A stretch of 64,000 nt of DNA from Photobacterium sp. CCB-ST2H9 (GTDB lineage: Bacteria; Pseudomonadota; Gammaproteobacteria; Enterobacterales; Vibrionaceae). Numbering within the stretch: position 1 is the stretch's first letter; every line of letters starts with the position of its first letter. The position numbers and the translations under genes were made by a program. Location: positions 1,116,001 through 1,180,000 of the forward strand of contig NZ_CP100426.1 of NCBI RefSeq assembly GCF_023151555.2, in the 5' to 3' direction. Positions 35,300-43,501 of the stretch are shown one piece after another. Below the pieces are notes generated by a model, which worked only from the letters and a program-made list of their open reading frames with translations, was not told the DNA's origin and did no database searches.

Positions 35300-35536
35300 T
35301 GTGGGTTTGCTTAAACTCTAACTCGTAATTTGCCCCAAACCAATTTAGAGCTTAAAAGCTGATCCAACATTTTGTGTCTTGATTGACCTATTTTATCTGA
35401 TGGCTAACATTAACTGGGTCTGGAAAAAGTATCCTTGGGTAAAGCAGAAGCATGATCTATTTTATCGGACAAGCCTCTTAACAGTGTGAGTACACTATTT
35501 GAAATCGCTAAACATTGATCGTATCAATAAAGCCCG

Positions 35537-35785
35537 TCAGTCGAGATACCAGTTCGTCGCATAAATCACTAGAAGGACGAGAAGAGTGAGAAGGACTGGG
35601 AGGGCGAGCATCATTGCCAACTTTTTCATGGAGCTTTGTTTACCAAATACCACGCCTTCAGCTTTCCTCACCCTCCTCTCTTCATCAAAATGCCATTTAA
35701 TAGCGAAGTAGGCTCCAATAGCTAATACAATAAGCTTAAAAGCTCCAGCAAAGTACGGAAAGAAGTTAGCCCAACTGCCGTTCAT
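35537..35785 (-). CDS. Small two-helix membrane protein of unknown function
   Basis: 82 residues with two clear membrane segments (about 10-29 FPYFAGAFKLIVLAIGAYFA and 57-78 MMLALPVLLTLLVLLVIYAT) joined by a charged loop (EERRVRKAE). GGAG stands seven bases before the ATG. It lies inside the AT-richer islet between the inverted repeats. I do not recognise it. Confidence 0.65.
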   Translation of the reverse strand: MNGSWANFFPYFAGAFKLIVLAIGAYFAIKWHFDEERRVRKAEGVVFGKQSSMKKLAMMLALPVLLTLLVLLVIYATNWYLD

Positions 35786-36171
35786 TATCTATCTCCATCA
35801 AATTAAATATCGATTTTGCGGTAGCAGAATCAAAGGTTCATGTTTAGTGCGCCCCCAAAGTCAGGCGTTCTAGCTAGCGCAAGTCTACTGCTCGCGATAG
35901 CTGTCCACAACTCTCTTTGCAATACCTGTAGTTAATGGTGGTTTGCTGAATTAGCAAAAGTACTGGCACATTTATGTCCATTTATCTTTTAGGCCGCTAC
36001 AGATTAACATGGCGGTGGTAAGCCTATAAACCATGTCTTTAGCATTAACGGAGTGATCAGTGTTCCCCGATCTGCACCCTGCCCCACATCATCCAGGGCA
36101 ATCCACTCTTCAATGTCAATAGAGATAGTATTTTGCTAGAAAACGCGCATAATCTTGCTATACAACACTCA

Positions 36172-36573
36172 ATGAAGAAATTATCTATGACTGCTTTTCA
36201 ATATTACTTTCATCAATTGCCTTGTTTTAACTGTAAAAAAACCACAGTAAGCACTGATCTGGGTTGGTTAACGGTTGCGATGAAAGATGATGTCCTAGCA
36301 CAAGTGGCTGCGATTATCGCGCAAGGCAACGTTGAGCCAGATCTTTCGGTGAACGTGACTTGTACGAAAGAGGAAGCGCGTGATTACTTATTGCTGAATT
36401 TCTATGGTTACTCAGAAGAAGAACTCGCGGATCAAGTTGAAGCGGAAGATGAGCAAGAAGTCGCGGATGAAATAGCAGAGCTACTGGCAGAAGGTAACGA
36501 TTCAGCAGTCTTTGAACACGAAATCGCACTCCAAAGTTGTACTGATTGCGACATTGATGAAGAGTCAAACTAA
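36172..36573 (+). CDS. Acidic hypothetical protein with two CxxC motifs
   Basis: 133 residues from the ATG at 36172. A TTG at 36133 and an ATG at 36187 are also possible, and none has a clear ribosome site. The N-terminal FNCKK part (CFNC) and the C-terminal CTDC make two CxxC pairs that could bind metal. The middle is very acidic (SEEELADQVEAEDEQEVADE, in parts). A strong terminator follows, so it is probably expressed. Base composition is more AT-rich than flanking genes. I do not recognise a family. No gene is seen from 35786 to 36171. Confidence 0.65.
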   Translation: MKKLSMTAFQYYFHQLPCFNCKKTTVSTDLGWLTVAMKDDVLAQVAAIIAQGNVEPDLSVNVTCTKEEARDYLLLNFYGYSEEELADQVEAEDEQEVADEIAELLAEGNDSAVFEHEIALQSCTDCDIDEESN

Positions 36574-36630
36574 GCGTAATCGTTCAACTTAAACATGTTC
36601 GTCATAAGTAACATGATGTTCTGTTGATTC

Positions 36631-36667
36631 AAAGCGTTAGCAGAGTAGGGTTTGCTAACGCTTTTTT
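36631..36667 (+). terminator. Terminator after the CxxC protein gene
   Basis: AAAGCGTTAGCA pairs perfectly with TGCTAACGCTTT across a ten-base loop, followed by T residues. Confidence 0.88.
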
Positions 36668-36826
36668 GTTTCTGCGGTTTTAAATTAGGCACTGTTCAAG
36701 GAGGCAGGGATTGCTTTTTACCTATCGCATCCTCCTATACTTGAGACATTGCTTGAAATACTAAATGAACAAAACCCCTGACACACTTTTGTCTGACCAC
36801 GAGTTTAAAAACCAAGATTCACACAA

Positions 36827-36869
36827 CCCCCTGGGAAAAATTCATGGGTGAATGTTTAGGCTGTCGGCG
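36827..36869 (-). repeat. 42-bp repeat, copy B, inverted (right border of the islet)
   Basis: Inverted copy of 35258-35299. The two copies frame about 1.5 kb. The stretch 36668-36826 holds no gene. Confidence 0.7.
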
Positions 36870-36887
36870 CCCAACACGCCGACAGCC
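36859..36887 (-). terminator. Strong hairpin after the tautomerase operon
   Basis: GGCTGTCGGCG pairs perfectly with CGCCGACAGCC (11 bp, seven-base loop). It is 15 bases downstream of the tautomerase stop, so it probably ends the GST-NTF2-tautomerase transcript, although the T-run is weak. Its left arm is part of repeat copy B. Confidence 0.6.
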
Positions 36888-36901
36888 CCAAAAAATCAAC
36901 A

Positions 36902-37108
36902 CTACCGCCCCACGCTTCTCCGCAACTCAGTCACCTGCTCATACCCAATACCCCAATTGTCCGTACTCACTTCATCAATCACCACAAACGTGGTTTCAGG
37001 ATTCTTATTGAGTACCTCAACCACCAGTTGTGTCGCGCCTCGAATCAGCGCCTGTTTCTGGGCTTTTGTAACGCCTTCATCGGTCAGTTTAATGTTGATA
37101 TAAGGCAT
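36902..37108 (-). CDS. 4-oxalocrotonate tautomerase-family protein
   Basis: 68 residues, the normal size of a single 4-OT subunit. It begins MPYINIKL, so Pro is the second codon and becomes the catalytic N-terminal base after Met removal. EVSTDNWGIGYEQV is a typical family stretch. The substrate is unknown. It is the last gene of a three-gene operon behind a GST and an NTF2-like protein. Confidence 0.9.
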   Translation of the reverse strand: MPYINIKLTDEGVTKAQKQALIRGATQLVVEVLNKNPETTFVVIDEVSTDNWGIGYEQVTELRRSVGR

Positions 37109-37119
37109 GTGCCTTCTCC

Positions 37120-37518
37120 TCAGTTTGATGCCAGATCAGCGTACATTTTGTTGACGATACGCCACTGGCCGTTTTCTTTCAGCAAGCCAAGAAAGTCGAT
37201 GTAGGTGTGACCCAGCAGCGGACACAACACTTTCACCATTGCCTGATCACCGATCACATCGGCCGATAAAATGCGGTAAGCAAATTCAGCACCCAGCGTA
37301 TGGGGTTTCTCGCGTGAGCGGACAACCTCCAGCCATACTTCGACGCTTCGTCTTAAGTCCGGTGCTTTCAGAACTGCATCCGCATGAAAAATGCTGCTGA
37401 GTTTTTCGGTATCGCCGTGATGAATCCCTTCAAAATAGGTCTGAATGATTTCCGTGACCTGATCGAGATCCCGATGACGGATGTTGTGCAAATTCAAGGG
37501 CAAGCTCCTCTGGCTCAT
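37120..37518 (-). CDS. NTF2-like (lumazine-binding/SnoaL-type) protein
   Basis: 132 residues. The pattern DQVTEIIQTYFEGIHHGDTEKLSSIFHADAVL near the N-terminus (in parts) and the C-terminal DFLGLLKENGQWRIVNKMYADLA (in parts) indicate the NTF2-like cone fold. Members are enzymes or binding proteins, and the activity is not predictable. The ATG overlaps the GST stop by four bases, and the tautomerase follows after 11 bases. Confidence 0.82.
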   Translation of the reverse strand: MSQRSLPLNLHNIRHRDLDQVTEIIQTYFEGIHHGDTEKLSSIFHADAVLKAPDLRRSVEVWLEVVRSREKPHTLGAEFAYRILSADVIGDQAMVKVLCPLLGHTYIDFLGLLKENGQWRIVNKMYADLASN

Positions 37519-38129
37519 GCAAACTCTGGAACGGCTTGTTCAGCCTGGAGTGCTTTCTGGAAGTTCGGCATGGCAATCACGTGGTCAAGCATGCGCTGTA
37601 CTTTCTCCGGAATCACAATGCTGACCGGAAAACTGGCGCCCCAGCGAGAATAAACGGCCAGCATGATATCCGCGGCAGAAACCTGTTCACCGCCGAGAAA
37701 TGGCGACGATTCCAGCCGTTTCTCAACCACTAGCCAGAGCTGATTAATTGCAGCCGCCGCACTGTCGAAAAAAGCTTGCCGCTGCGTCTGATTTTCGATT
37801 GCATTTAAGGCAAAAAACAATCGGCCATAGGCCGGATGCATGGTTGCATTGGCAAACATGATGTCCTGAATCGCCTGTTGTCTTGCAGTTAGGTCATACA
37901 CCGGTAACATCGGGTTTTGATGTTTTGTAAGCAGATAAATCATCACGGCAGCCCCTTCGCTTAAGGTTCTGTCACCATCGATCACGACCGGCACTGTGCC
38001 CGCAGGGTTGATGGCCGTGAAATCGGCGACCTGTTGTTTCTGAATGAGCGTGACGTCCTGACCCAGTTCACGAAGGACAACCTGAGTGGCCAGTGAGCAA
38101 GCGCCTGGCACGAAATAAAGCGTATACAT
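37515..38129 (-). CDS. Glutathione S-transferase
   Basis: 204 residues from the ATG at 38129, with AGGAG placed eight bases ahead; the longer frame to 38165 is not supported. The N-terminal thioredoxin fold is YTLYFVPGACSLATQVVLREL (in parts) with AGTVPVVIDGDRTLSEGAAVMIYL (in parts). The C-terminal domain is helical (EQVSAADIMLAVYSRWG). It matches bacterial beta-class GSTs, although the Cys is in GACS. It heads an operon with NTF2-like and tautomerase genes, and a LysR gene diverges from it. Confidence 0.92.
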   Translation of the reverse strand: MYTLYFVPGACSLATQVVLRELGQDVTLIQKQQVADFTAINPAGTVPVVIDGDRTLSEGAAVMIYLLTKHQNPMLPVYDLTARQQAIQDIMFANATMHPAYGRLFFALNAIENQTQRQAFFDSAAAAINQLWLVVEKRLESSPFLGGEQVSAADIMLAVYSRWGASFPVSIVIPEKVQRMLDHVIAMPNFQKALQAEQAVPEFA

Positions 38130-38277
38130 GGTGTTTCTCCTGTTCTGTTTGGTGATGTGAGCCATTCCAGCTCCCTGAACTCAGTTCGTCCGCACAGCCA
38201 CTTAAACATCAAACCGGACGATGGAGAAAAGTGTATGGTGATGAAAGCGCTTTATATATAGTGACAATGTGAACTGA

Positions 38278-39201
38278 ATGTTCGCAAAATGGAAACAGTC
38301 AACATCAACAGGGAATACGAAAGCTTTGAATAAACTCCGGGGAATGGCGCTCTTTGTGCGTCTGGCAGATTTAGGCAGTTTTACGCGGGTTGCCGAGCAA
38401 AACAACACGTCCAAATCTATGATCAGTAAAGAAATTGGTCGGCTCGAGGATGAACTTGGGGTCCGCCTGCTGCACAGAACAACGCGCAATGTTCAGCTCA
38501 CCCATGCAGGGGAAGCGTATTTACAGCGGGCCCGGAAAATCCTGGCGGATATCAATGAAGCCGATGCCTTTGTGCAATCGCTGCAACAGACACCCCGGGG
38601 CAAGCTCAGGATCAATGCGCCGATGGTACTGGGGATCACCGATCTGGCAGATATGTTTGCCGATTTTATGCGTCAGTTCCCCGACATTGATTTAGACATT
38701 CACCTTGGCGATGAAGATGTCGACTTGGTTGAGCAAGGGTTTGATCTCGGATTTCGCGCAGCCAGCCATCCGTTTGACTCCAGTTACGTGGGCCGGCCAC
38801 TGACAACGTTTCAGTACCGGATCTGTGCATCCCGTCGATATCTGGATCGTTATGGCAGCATTGAGCACCCCAAAGATCTCCTCCACCACAATTGCTTTGA
38901 ATATGCCTACTTCAAAGGGAAAAATGTCTGGCCCATCGAAGATGGGATTCCCATCAAGGGGTCACTACGCGTAAACAGCACCCTATTTATGTTAGAGGCG
39001 ATCAAGGCCGATCAGGGCGTCGGATTTCTGCCAGATTTCGTGTGCCGGGACGCGTTAAAAAACGGAGAAGTAGTCGAAGTCCTGAAAGACGTACAAAAGC
39101 CTTCTCTCACACTGTATGCCCTCTACCCAGCCAGACATTTCGTTCCAGCCACCGTCATCCAATGTATTGCGTTTCTGGAGCAATGGTTTTCAGAGCCATG
39201 A
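38278..39201 (+). CDS. LysR-family regulator divergent from the GST operon
   Basis: 307 residues from the ATG at 38278. A TTG at 38326 would give the usual family start LNKLRGMALFVRLADLGSFT and may be the real one. The helix-turn-helix part is SFTRVAEQNNTSKSMISKEIGRLEDELG (in parts), and the effector domain includes GKLRINAPMVLGITDLAD. The layout makes it the probable regulator of the GST operon. Confidence 0.88.
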   Translation: MFAKWKQSTSTGNTKALNKLRGMALFVRLADLGSFTRVAEQNNTSKSMISKEIGRLEDELGVRLLHRTTRNVQLTHAGEAYLQRARKILADINEADAFVQSLQQTPRGKLRINAPMVLGITDLADMFADFMRQFPDIDLDIHLGDEDVDLVEQGFDLGFRAASHPFDSSYVGRPLTTFQYRICASRRYLDRYGSIEHPKDLLHHNCFEYAYFKGKNVWPIEDGIPIKGSLRVNSTLFMLEAIKADQGVGFLPDFVCRDALKNGEVVEVLKDVQKPSLTLYALYPARHFVPATVIQCIAFLEQWFSEP

Positions 39202-39255
39202 CTAAATATTACACTTTGTACAACTGCAAGCCCTTTGGGTTCAGTTACAGGGCAA

Positions 39256-39314
39256 GCTCAGTCACAGGAAATATCACGGATGAATTTTCAGATTGTAGAC
39301 GCCTGTGACTGAGC
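39256..39314. repeat. Perfect 13-bp inverted repeat with 33-bp loop
   Basis: GCTCAGTCACAGG at 39256-39268 is perfectly complementary to 39302-39314. It lies in a 500-base gap (39202-39704) with no credible gene. No T-run follows, so it is not an ordinary terminator. Confidence 0.55.
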
Positions 39315-39704
39315 TGAATCACACCAGAAAATGCATTTCTGAATCATCTTGATGCCAGAAAAACCGATCAGGCACGCCTCAAGACATGCGGAAATAAGCC
39401 CTAAATGAATGCACGAAGTACGAGCGAACATTCAGAAATTACATCCTAAAAAATCAAACTCCGTCCAAATCAAAGCACCTGAATGGAAAGTTCATTTGTA
39501 ATTTTTGAATTCATTAGTGTTGAATTTACTTACATCAATATTAATTTCAAAATGTGTCTTAAAATTTCATGACCTTACAGACTGGAAATCACCATAATCA
39601 AACATTATAGTGTGCGGAATTAACCAATACAGTGCTACGTTGAAAGCAATCAAGCTTATCTTCTCATGCACTTTAATGTGAATATCTAAACAACAGGAAA
39701 AATT

Positions 39705-40064
39705 ATGAAATACATTTTGACCCTACTTCTGTCAGCACTTTCATTCAATTTATACGCTGCTGAAATGAAGTCTGTCGTTGGAACAATTGATCAGGTTCAG
39801 GTCATGGGTAAAAACTACGAGACGTATTCCACCAATGGTGAAGCGATCGCTTTTATCCATATGGACGAACTGCCTGTTTCATGTAATAACCCCGGCAAAT
39901 ACAAACGAGTAGCTATCACCTCAAATCACCCTGCATTTAATATCGTTGTCAGCACAGCATTAGCGGCCAAAGCGGCCGGTCAAAAAGTAGAACTGTACTA
40001 TTTAGAAGAATGTACGCTCTGGAATTCAAATGCCTGGGATTTCGCTATATTAACGACGAAATAA
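39705..40064 (+). CDS. Small secreted protein of unknown function
   Basis: 119 residues. A signal peptide of about 18 residues (MKYILTLLLSALSFNLYA) precedes a mature part of about 100. Two cysteines (PVSCNN and LEECTL) probably form a disulfide. The body looks like a small beta-rich fold (VVGTIDQVQVMGKNYE, EAIAFIHMDEL, WDFAILTTK). AACAGGAAAAATT precedes the ATG. I do not recognise the family. Confidence 0.7.
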   Translation: MKYILTLLLSALSFNLYAAEMKSVVGTIDQVQVMGKNYETYSTNGEAIAFIHMDELPVSCNNPGKYKRVAITSNHPAFNIVVSTALAAKAAGQKVELYYLEECTLWNSNAWDFAILTTK

Positions 40065-40166
40065 GCATTTCACAGTACCTTGTTGTTTCCTGACATCGCA
40101 TGTTGTACTCCTTTTTCAGTGTGCATCGTTCCAAAAATGTCGGCTGAATGAAAACAACAGATCATG

Positions 40167-40189
40167 AAAAGCGGCATCCAGCCGCTTTT
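40167..40189. terminator. Bidirectional terminator between convergent genes
   Basis: AAAAGCGGC pairs with GCCGCTTTT around ATCCA. It lies between the small secreted protein and the convergent 358-residue protein. Confidence 0.75.
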
Positions 40190-40256
40190 CCAACGCAACA
40201 CTGATTTAGTATCAACGACATGCAACACACCTTTAAAAATCACATCATGATTACAC

Positions 40257-41333
40257 TTAATAACCCTTCTGATTAAGCCGAACCAGTTTTGCAAACACAC
40301 TGAGGGCTTTTTTCCCCTCAGCATTGGCGAACGACATCGCTTCTTCAGGCGTCAGGAAAAACTCCCGTTCACAACCATCACCAATGGCTCGTTCCCAAAA
40401 CAAAAGGCCATCATTTCTTAGGCTGATTTGGTAATAACCATGCTCAGAAGGATTACACTCCTCAAATTCTGAGGCTTCTGATTCCTTTCGACCATACTTC
40501 GCCTGTATCGTTTCAGGAAGCGGGTGCGAATATGGATTGTCATAACGTGATTGATTCACCGGTATTGCCATAAACCAACGCCAGGGATTAATTTCCTCGC
40601 CGGTCGCCAGCGAAAAGTAACTTGTATGGTAGCTGATGCCTCTCGATCCTGTGCCTACCGCCCACGAGTAGAAACGTACGCCCAGCCACAAGCCATTCAG
40701 AAAAACGGGGCTGACCGATGTTTCGTCGTACTTCGCTAAACCATTCCCCTGCAAAAAACTCTCCAGCGTCTCCAGTTGCCGTTCGACATTTTCCTCAGAG
40801 GTGACACGTGCATTTAAAGCTGCATTGATCGCCTGGCTGCTCGGAAAGTTGGCAGCCAGTTCAATTGAATTGTCTCCCCCATAGGCGACGTCCCGGTATT
40901 GCCAGCCGAACCAGTCTTTCCACTCTCCTTTCTTCCATTTGAGTGTTTTTTGCAGCGCAGAAAGAAATTCCTCTTCCCCGCAATTATTATCGAGATCATG
41001 GTATTCAAATTTCAGAGACAAAGGTAAAGACGAGGTCCCTGATACGGTAGACCACTGCCCTGAAATGTGATTGCCTGGCTGACCAGTGAGTTCCCAGCGG
41101 CCGGTATCACCCTGTTCGATCCAGAATCCATCTTTCAGGGTCAGCGTAATCGGCGTTTTATAGCGCTGATAATAGTAAATCGCCTGCTGACCTGAATCCT
41201 GAAAGCACACTTTGATGGAAGACTTACCGATCGTACCGGACCACACACCAGCCGGTGCGAATGTCGATGCGGAAACGGTCGGAGAGAGGCTCAAAAGAAG
41301 CGACATGGGAAGAACGAATTTGAGTTTTTTCAC
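40257..41333 (-). CDS. Secreted protein of unknown function, DUF3298/RsiV-like C-terminus
   Basis: 358 residues from a GTG at 41333; a TTG 11 codons earlier lacks a ribosome site. A signal peptide of about 22 residues (KKLKFVLPMSLLLSLSPTVSA, in parts) precedes a beta-rich domain (GVWSGTIGKSSIKVCF). The C-terminal half includes YFSLATGEEINPWRWF and FFLTPEEAMSFANAEG, which recall the DUF3298 fold. Cysteine pairs suggest disulfides. It is probably periplasmic or secreted. Confidence 0.7.
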   Translation of the reverse strand: MKKLKFVLPMSLLLSLSPTVSASTFAPAGVWSGTIGKSSIKVCFQDSGQQAIYYYQRYKTPITLTLKDGFWIEQGDTGRWELTGQPGNHISGQWSTVSGTSSLPLSLKFEYHDLDNNCGEEEFLSALQKTLKWKKGEWKDWFGWQYRDVAYGGDNSIELAANFPSSQAINAALNARVTSEENVERQLETLESFLQGNGLAKYDETSVSPVFLNGLWLGVRFYSWAVGTGSRGISYHTSYFSLATGEEINPWRWFMAIPVNQSRYDNPYSHPLPETIQAKYGRKESEASEFEECNPSEHGYYQISLRNDGLLFWERAIGDGCEREFFLTPEEAMSFANAEGKKALSVFAKLVRLNQKGY

Positions 41334-41699
41334 ACGATACCTGCGATTCGGGGGTGAACGATACAAAATGGAAAGGCCACAGTTGAAACGACATGAAAAT
41401 CTGTCTCAGTTGCCTTTTTCATTGCCCTATCTTCAGTGCATAAGGCCATGATTCAAATCATAAAAAGCCAATTTCTTAACCTGTATTCCAATTTCACGAA
41501 ATTGATGTGCTTCGGCTTCAATCTCAGGGCACCAATTTCAAACCGCCCCTCTGGTTTTGCCATGCTCAGCGGCGCTGCAAGGGCACTTAACCGATTGATT
41601 GCATTCAACTAATGATAATTTACACATATTCAACAACCCAGTAGGATGAATGCCTTTCACGGCCTCTGTGCATATCACACAAATTATAAGGAAATCATT

Positions 41700-42239
41700 G
41701 TGTTGTATTCAGAAAGACTCATAATGCGTCCCGTAAGTCAGACCGATGTTGAAGATTTATTCGCTATCTATGGCGACCCGGAAACCAATCGTTTCAACCC
41801 TGCCGGGCCATTTCCGAATATCCAGTATGCTGCATCTGTAATGTGCCGCTGGCTTGAGCACTGGAACGCGCACGGTTTTGGTATGTGGGCAATCGCAACC
41901 CGAAAAGAACCAGAAAGCGTGATTGGTTTTGGTGGCCTGAGTCTCTTTGAGTTTGAGGGAAAAACGATGAATAACCTGGGCTACCGGCTGAGCACAGCGT
42001 CTTGGGGAAAAGGGTATGCGACGGAATTTTCAAAATGGGCGCTGTCATTCGGTTTTGTCGATTTAGAGCTTGAACAAATTTCAGCCCGAGTCCGGGCAAA
42101 CCACCTCGCATCCCTGCAAGTGCTGAAAAAATCAGGATTCCGAAACGAACAAACCATTCAGGATGTCAAAGATGCGCCGGCAAGTTTGCTTTTTCATATG
42201 AGTAAAGCGGAGTGGGAAGCATCCGAAGCCCTGGCCTGA
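41700..42239 (+). CDS. GNAT acetyltransferase, RimJ/RimL type
   Basis: 179 residues from the GTG at 41700, chosen because AAGGAA is six bases ahead and the protein then begins MLYSERLIMRPVSQTDVEDL. The fold is RimL-like: ESVIGFGGLSLFEFEGKTMNNLGYRLS (in parts), WGKGYATEFSKWALSFGF and SLQVLKKSGF. The acceptor is unknown. It stands alone. Confidence 0.88.
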   Translation: MLYSERLIMRPVSQTDVEDLFAIYGDPETNRFNPAGPFPNIQYAASVMCRWLEHWNAHGFGMWAIATRKEPESVIGFGGLSLFEFEGKTMNNLGYRLSTASWGKGYATEFSKWALSFGFVDLELEQISARVRANHLASLQVLKKSGFRNEQTIQDVKDAPASLLFHMSKAEWEASEALA

Positions 42240-42295
42240 GTCAGCGGATATCAACGGGCTTTCTGCCACATCCCACCGTTGATGCCCACGCGGGT

Positions 42296-43498
42296 TCATG
42301 GCGTCTGTATCACCGTGCGTATCATCACACCGTCCTGAACCCGGTCACTGGGATAGGCGATCACTTGATCGCCGACGGAGAGCCCTGCCAGCACTTCGGC
42401 ATACTGGCCTGTAAGATGGCCGATCTGAATGGCCTGCAAACGCGCGCGGCCATCGTCATCTCTGAATACGGCCCAGTCACGGCCATGACGAAAAATCGCA
42501 GCAATGGGAACACGCAGCACGTGATCGCCATGCCAGACTGCAATGCGCACATCCACCTGAAAACCGTGGCCAAGCGCCGCCCATTTGTCCTTTGGATCAG
42601 AAAAATCGATGAGCACGTTCACGCGCTGCTCCTCGATGCCAAGCGATGAAACTTTGGTGGTGCCTGCCAGTTCTATCCGGCGAACGGTGCCATTTAAGAC
42701 GCCTGCGCCGCCCCAGTTATCGATATCCACGTGATCACCGGGCTGAATCCGCACGGCATCGCGCGATAACAGGTCAGCAGCGATTTCGAGATTGTCCGGA
42801 TCGCCGGTTTCCATCAAAGGTGTCCCCGCCGCCACGACGGCTTCACTCTCCTGAAAAATCCGCAAAATTTTTCCATCGGCCGGTGCGATGATCTCGACTT
42901 GAGACTGCCGGACTGCTGCTGCCTCACCAGGTTGCAGCAGTGCAGCCTTCGCCTGCTGAAATTCAGCTTCTTTTTGCAACAGAACCGACTCTGCCGTCGT
43001 CAGTCCCGCTTCCGCCGCACGTAAAACCTGCCGGGCCTGATCCTGCCTGTCGATCGACACCGCATCCTTCTGCGCAAGTTTCCCGGCCCGCTTAAAATCA
43101 ATCCGGGCATATTCGAGACGGGCTAAGGCGCTTTTCACCTGTGCCCTGGCTGCATCCCTTGACTCTTCCGCCGCATGCATGGCCGATGCACGTTCAAGTT
43201 GCGTCCGGGCATCCAGCAATGGTGACACCGCAGGCTGCAAAACCGCCAATACAGCACCGGTGGTCACGTCATCACCGGCATCTTTTTCAATCCGCAACAA
43301 ACGGCCGGATACCGGCGCGGTCAGGGTATAGACCTCTTTCACGCGGGTGATGGCATCATCATCGACGGTTTCTGTCATAGGCCCTTCCGTCACCATCACG
43401 ACTTCAACGTCGATCGCTCGGGGCCAGAACGCGAAGGTCAGACCAGCAACCAGCAACAAGATAAACAGTAAAGTCCAGCGGTATTTCCTGAACGGCAT
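42296..43498 (-). CDS. HlyD-family periplasmic adaptor of an ABC exporter
   Basis: 400 residues. An N-terminal anchor (WTLLFILLLVAGLTFAFWP) precedes a lipoyl/barrel-sandwich split by a helical hairpin (TQLERASAMHAAEESRDAARAQVKSALARLEYARIDF, in parts). It returns with VEIIAPADGKILRIFQESEAVVAAGTPLMETG (in parts). This is the MacA/HlyD plan. It is the third gene of an operon with an ATPase and an FtsX-type permease, three bases after the permease. No outer-membrane factor gene is adjacent. Confidence 0.9.
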   Translation of the reverse strand: MPFRKYRWTLLFILLLVAGLTFAFWPRAIDVEVVMVTEGPMTETVDDDAITRVKEVYTLTAPVSGRLLRIEKDAGDDVTTGAVLAVLQPAVSPLLDARTQLERASAMHAAEESRDAARAQVKSALARLEYARIDFKRAGKLAQKDAVSIDRQDQARQVLRAAEAGLTTAESVLLQKEAEFQQAKAALLQPGEAAAVRQSQVEIIAPADGKILRIFQESEAVVAAGTPLMETGDPDNLEIAADLLSRDAVRIQPGDHVDIDNWGGAGVLNGTVRRIELAGTTKVSSLGIEEQRVNVLIDFSDPKDKWAALGHGFQVDVRIAVWHGDHVLRVPIAAIFRHGRDWAVFRDDDGRARLQAIQIGHLTGQYAEVLAGLSVGDQVIAYPSDRVQDGVMIRTVIQTP

Positions 43499-43501
43499 AG
43501 G

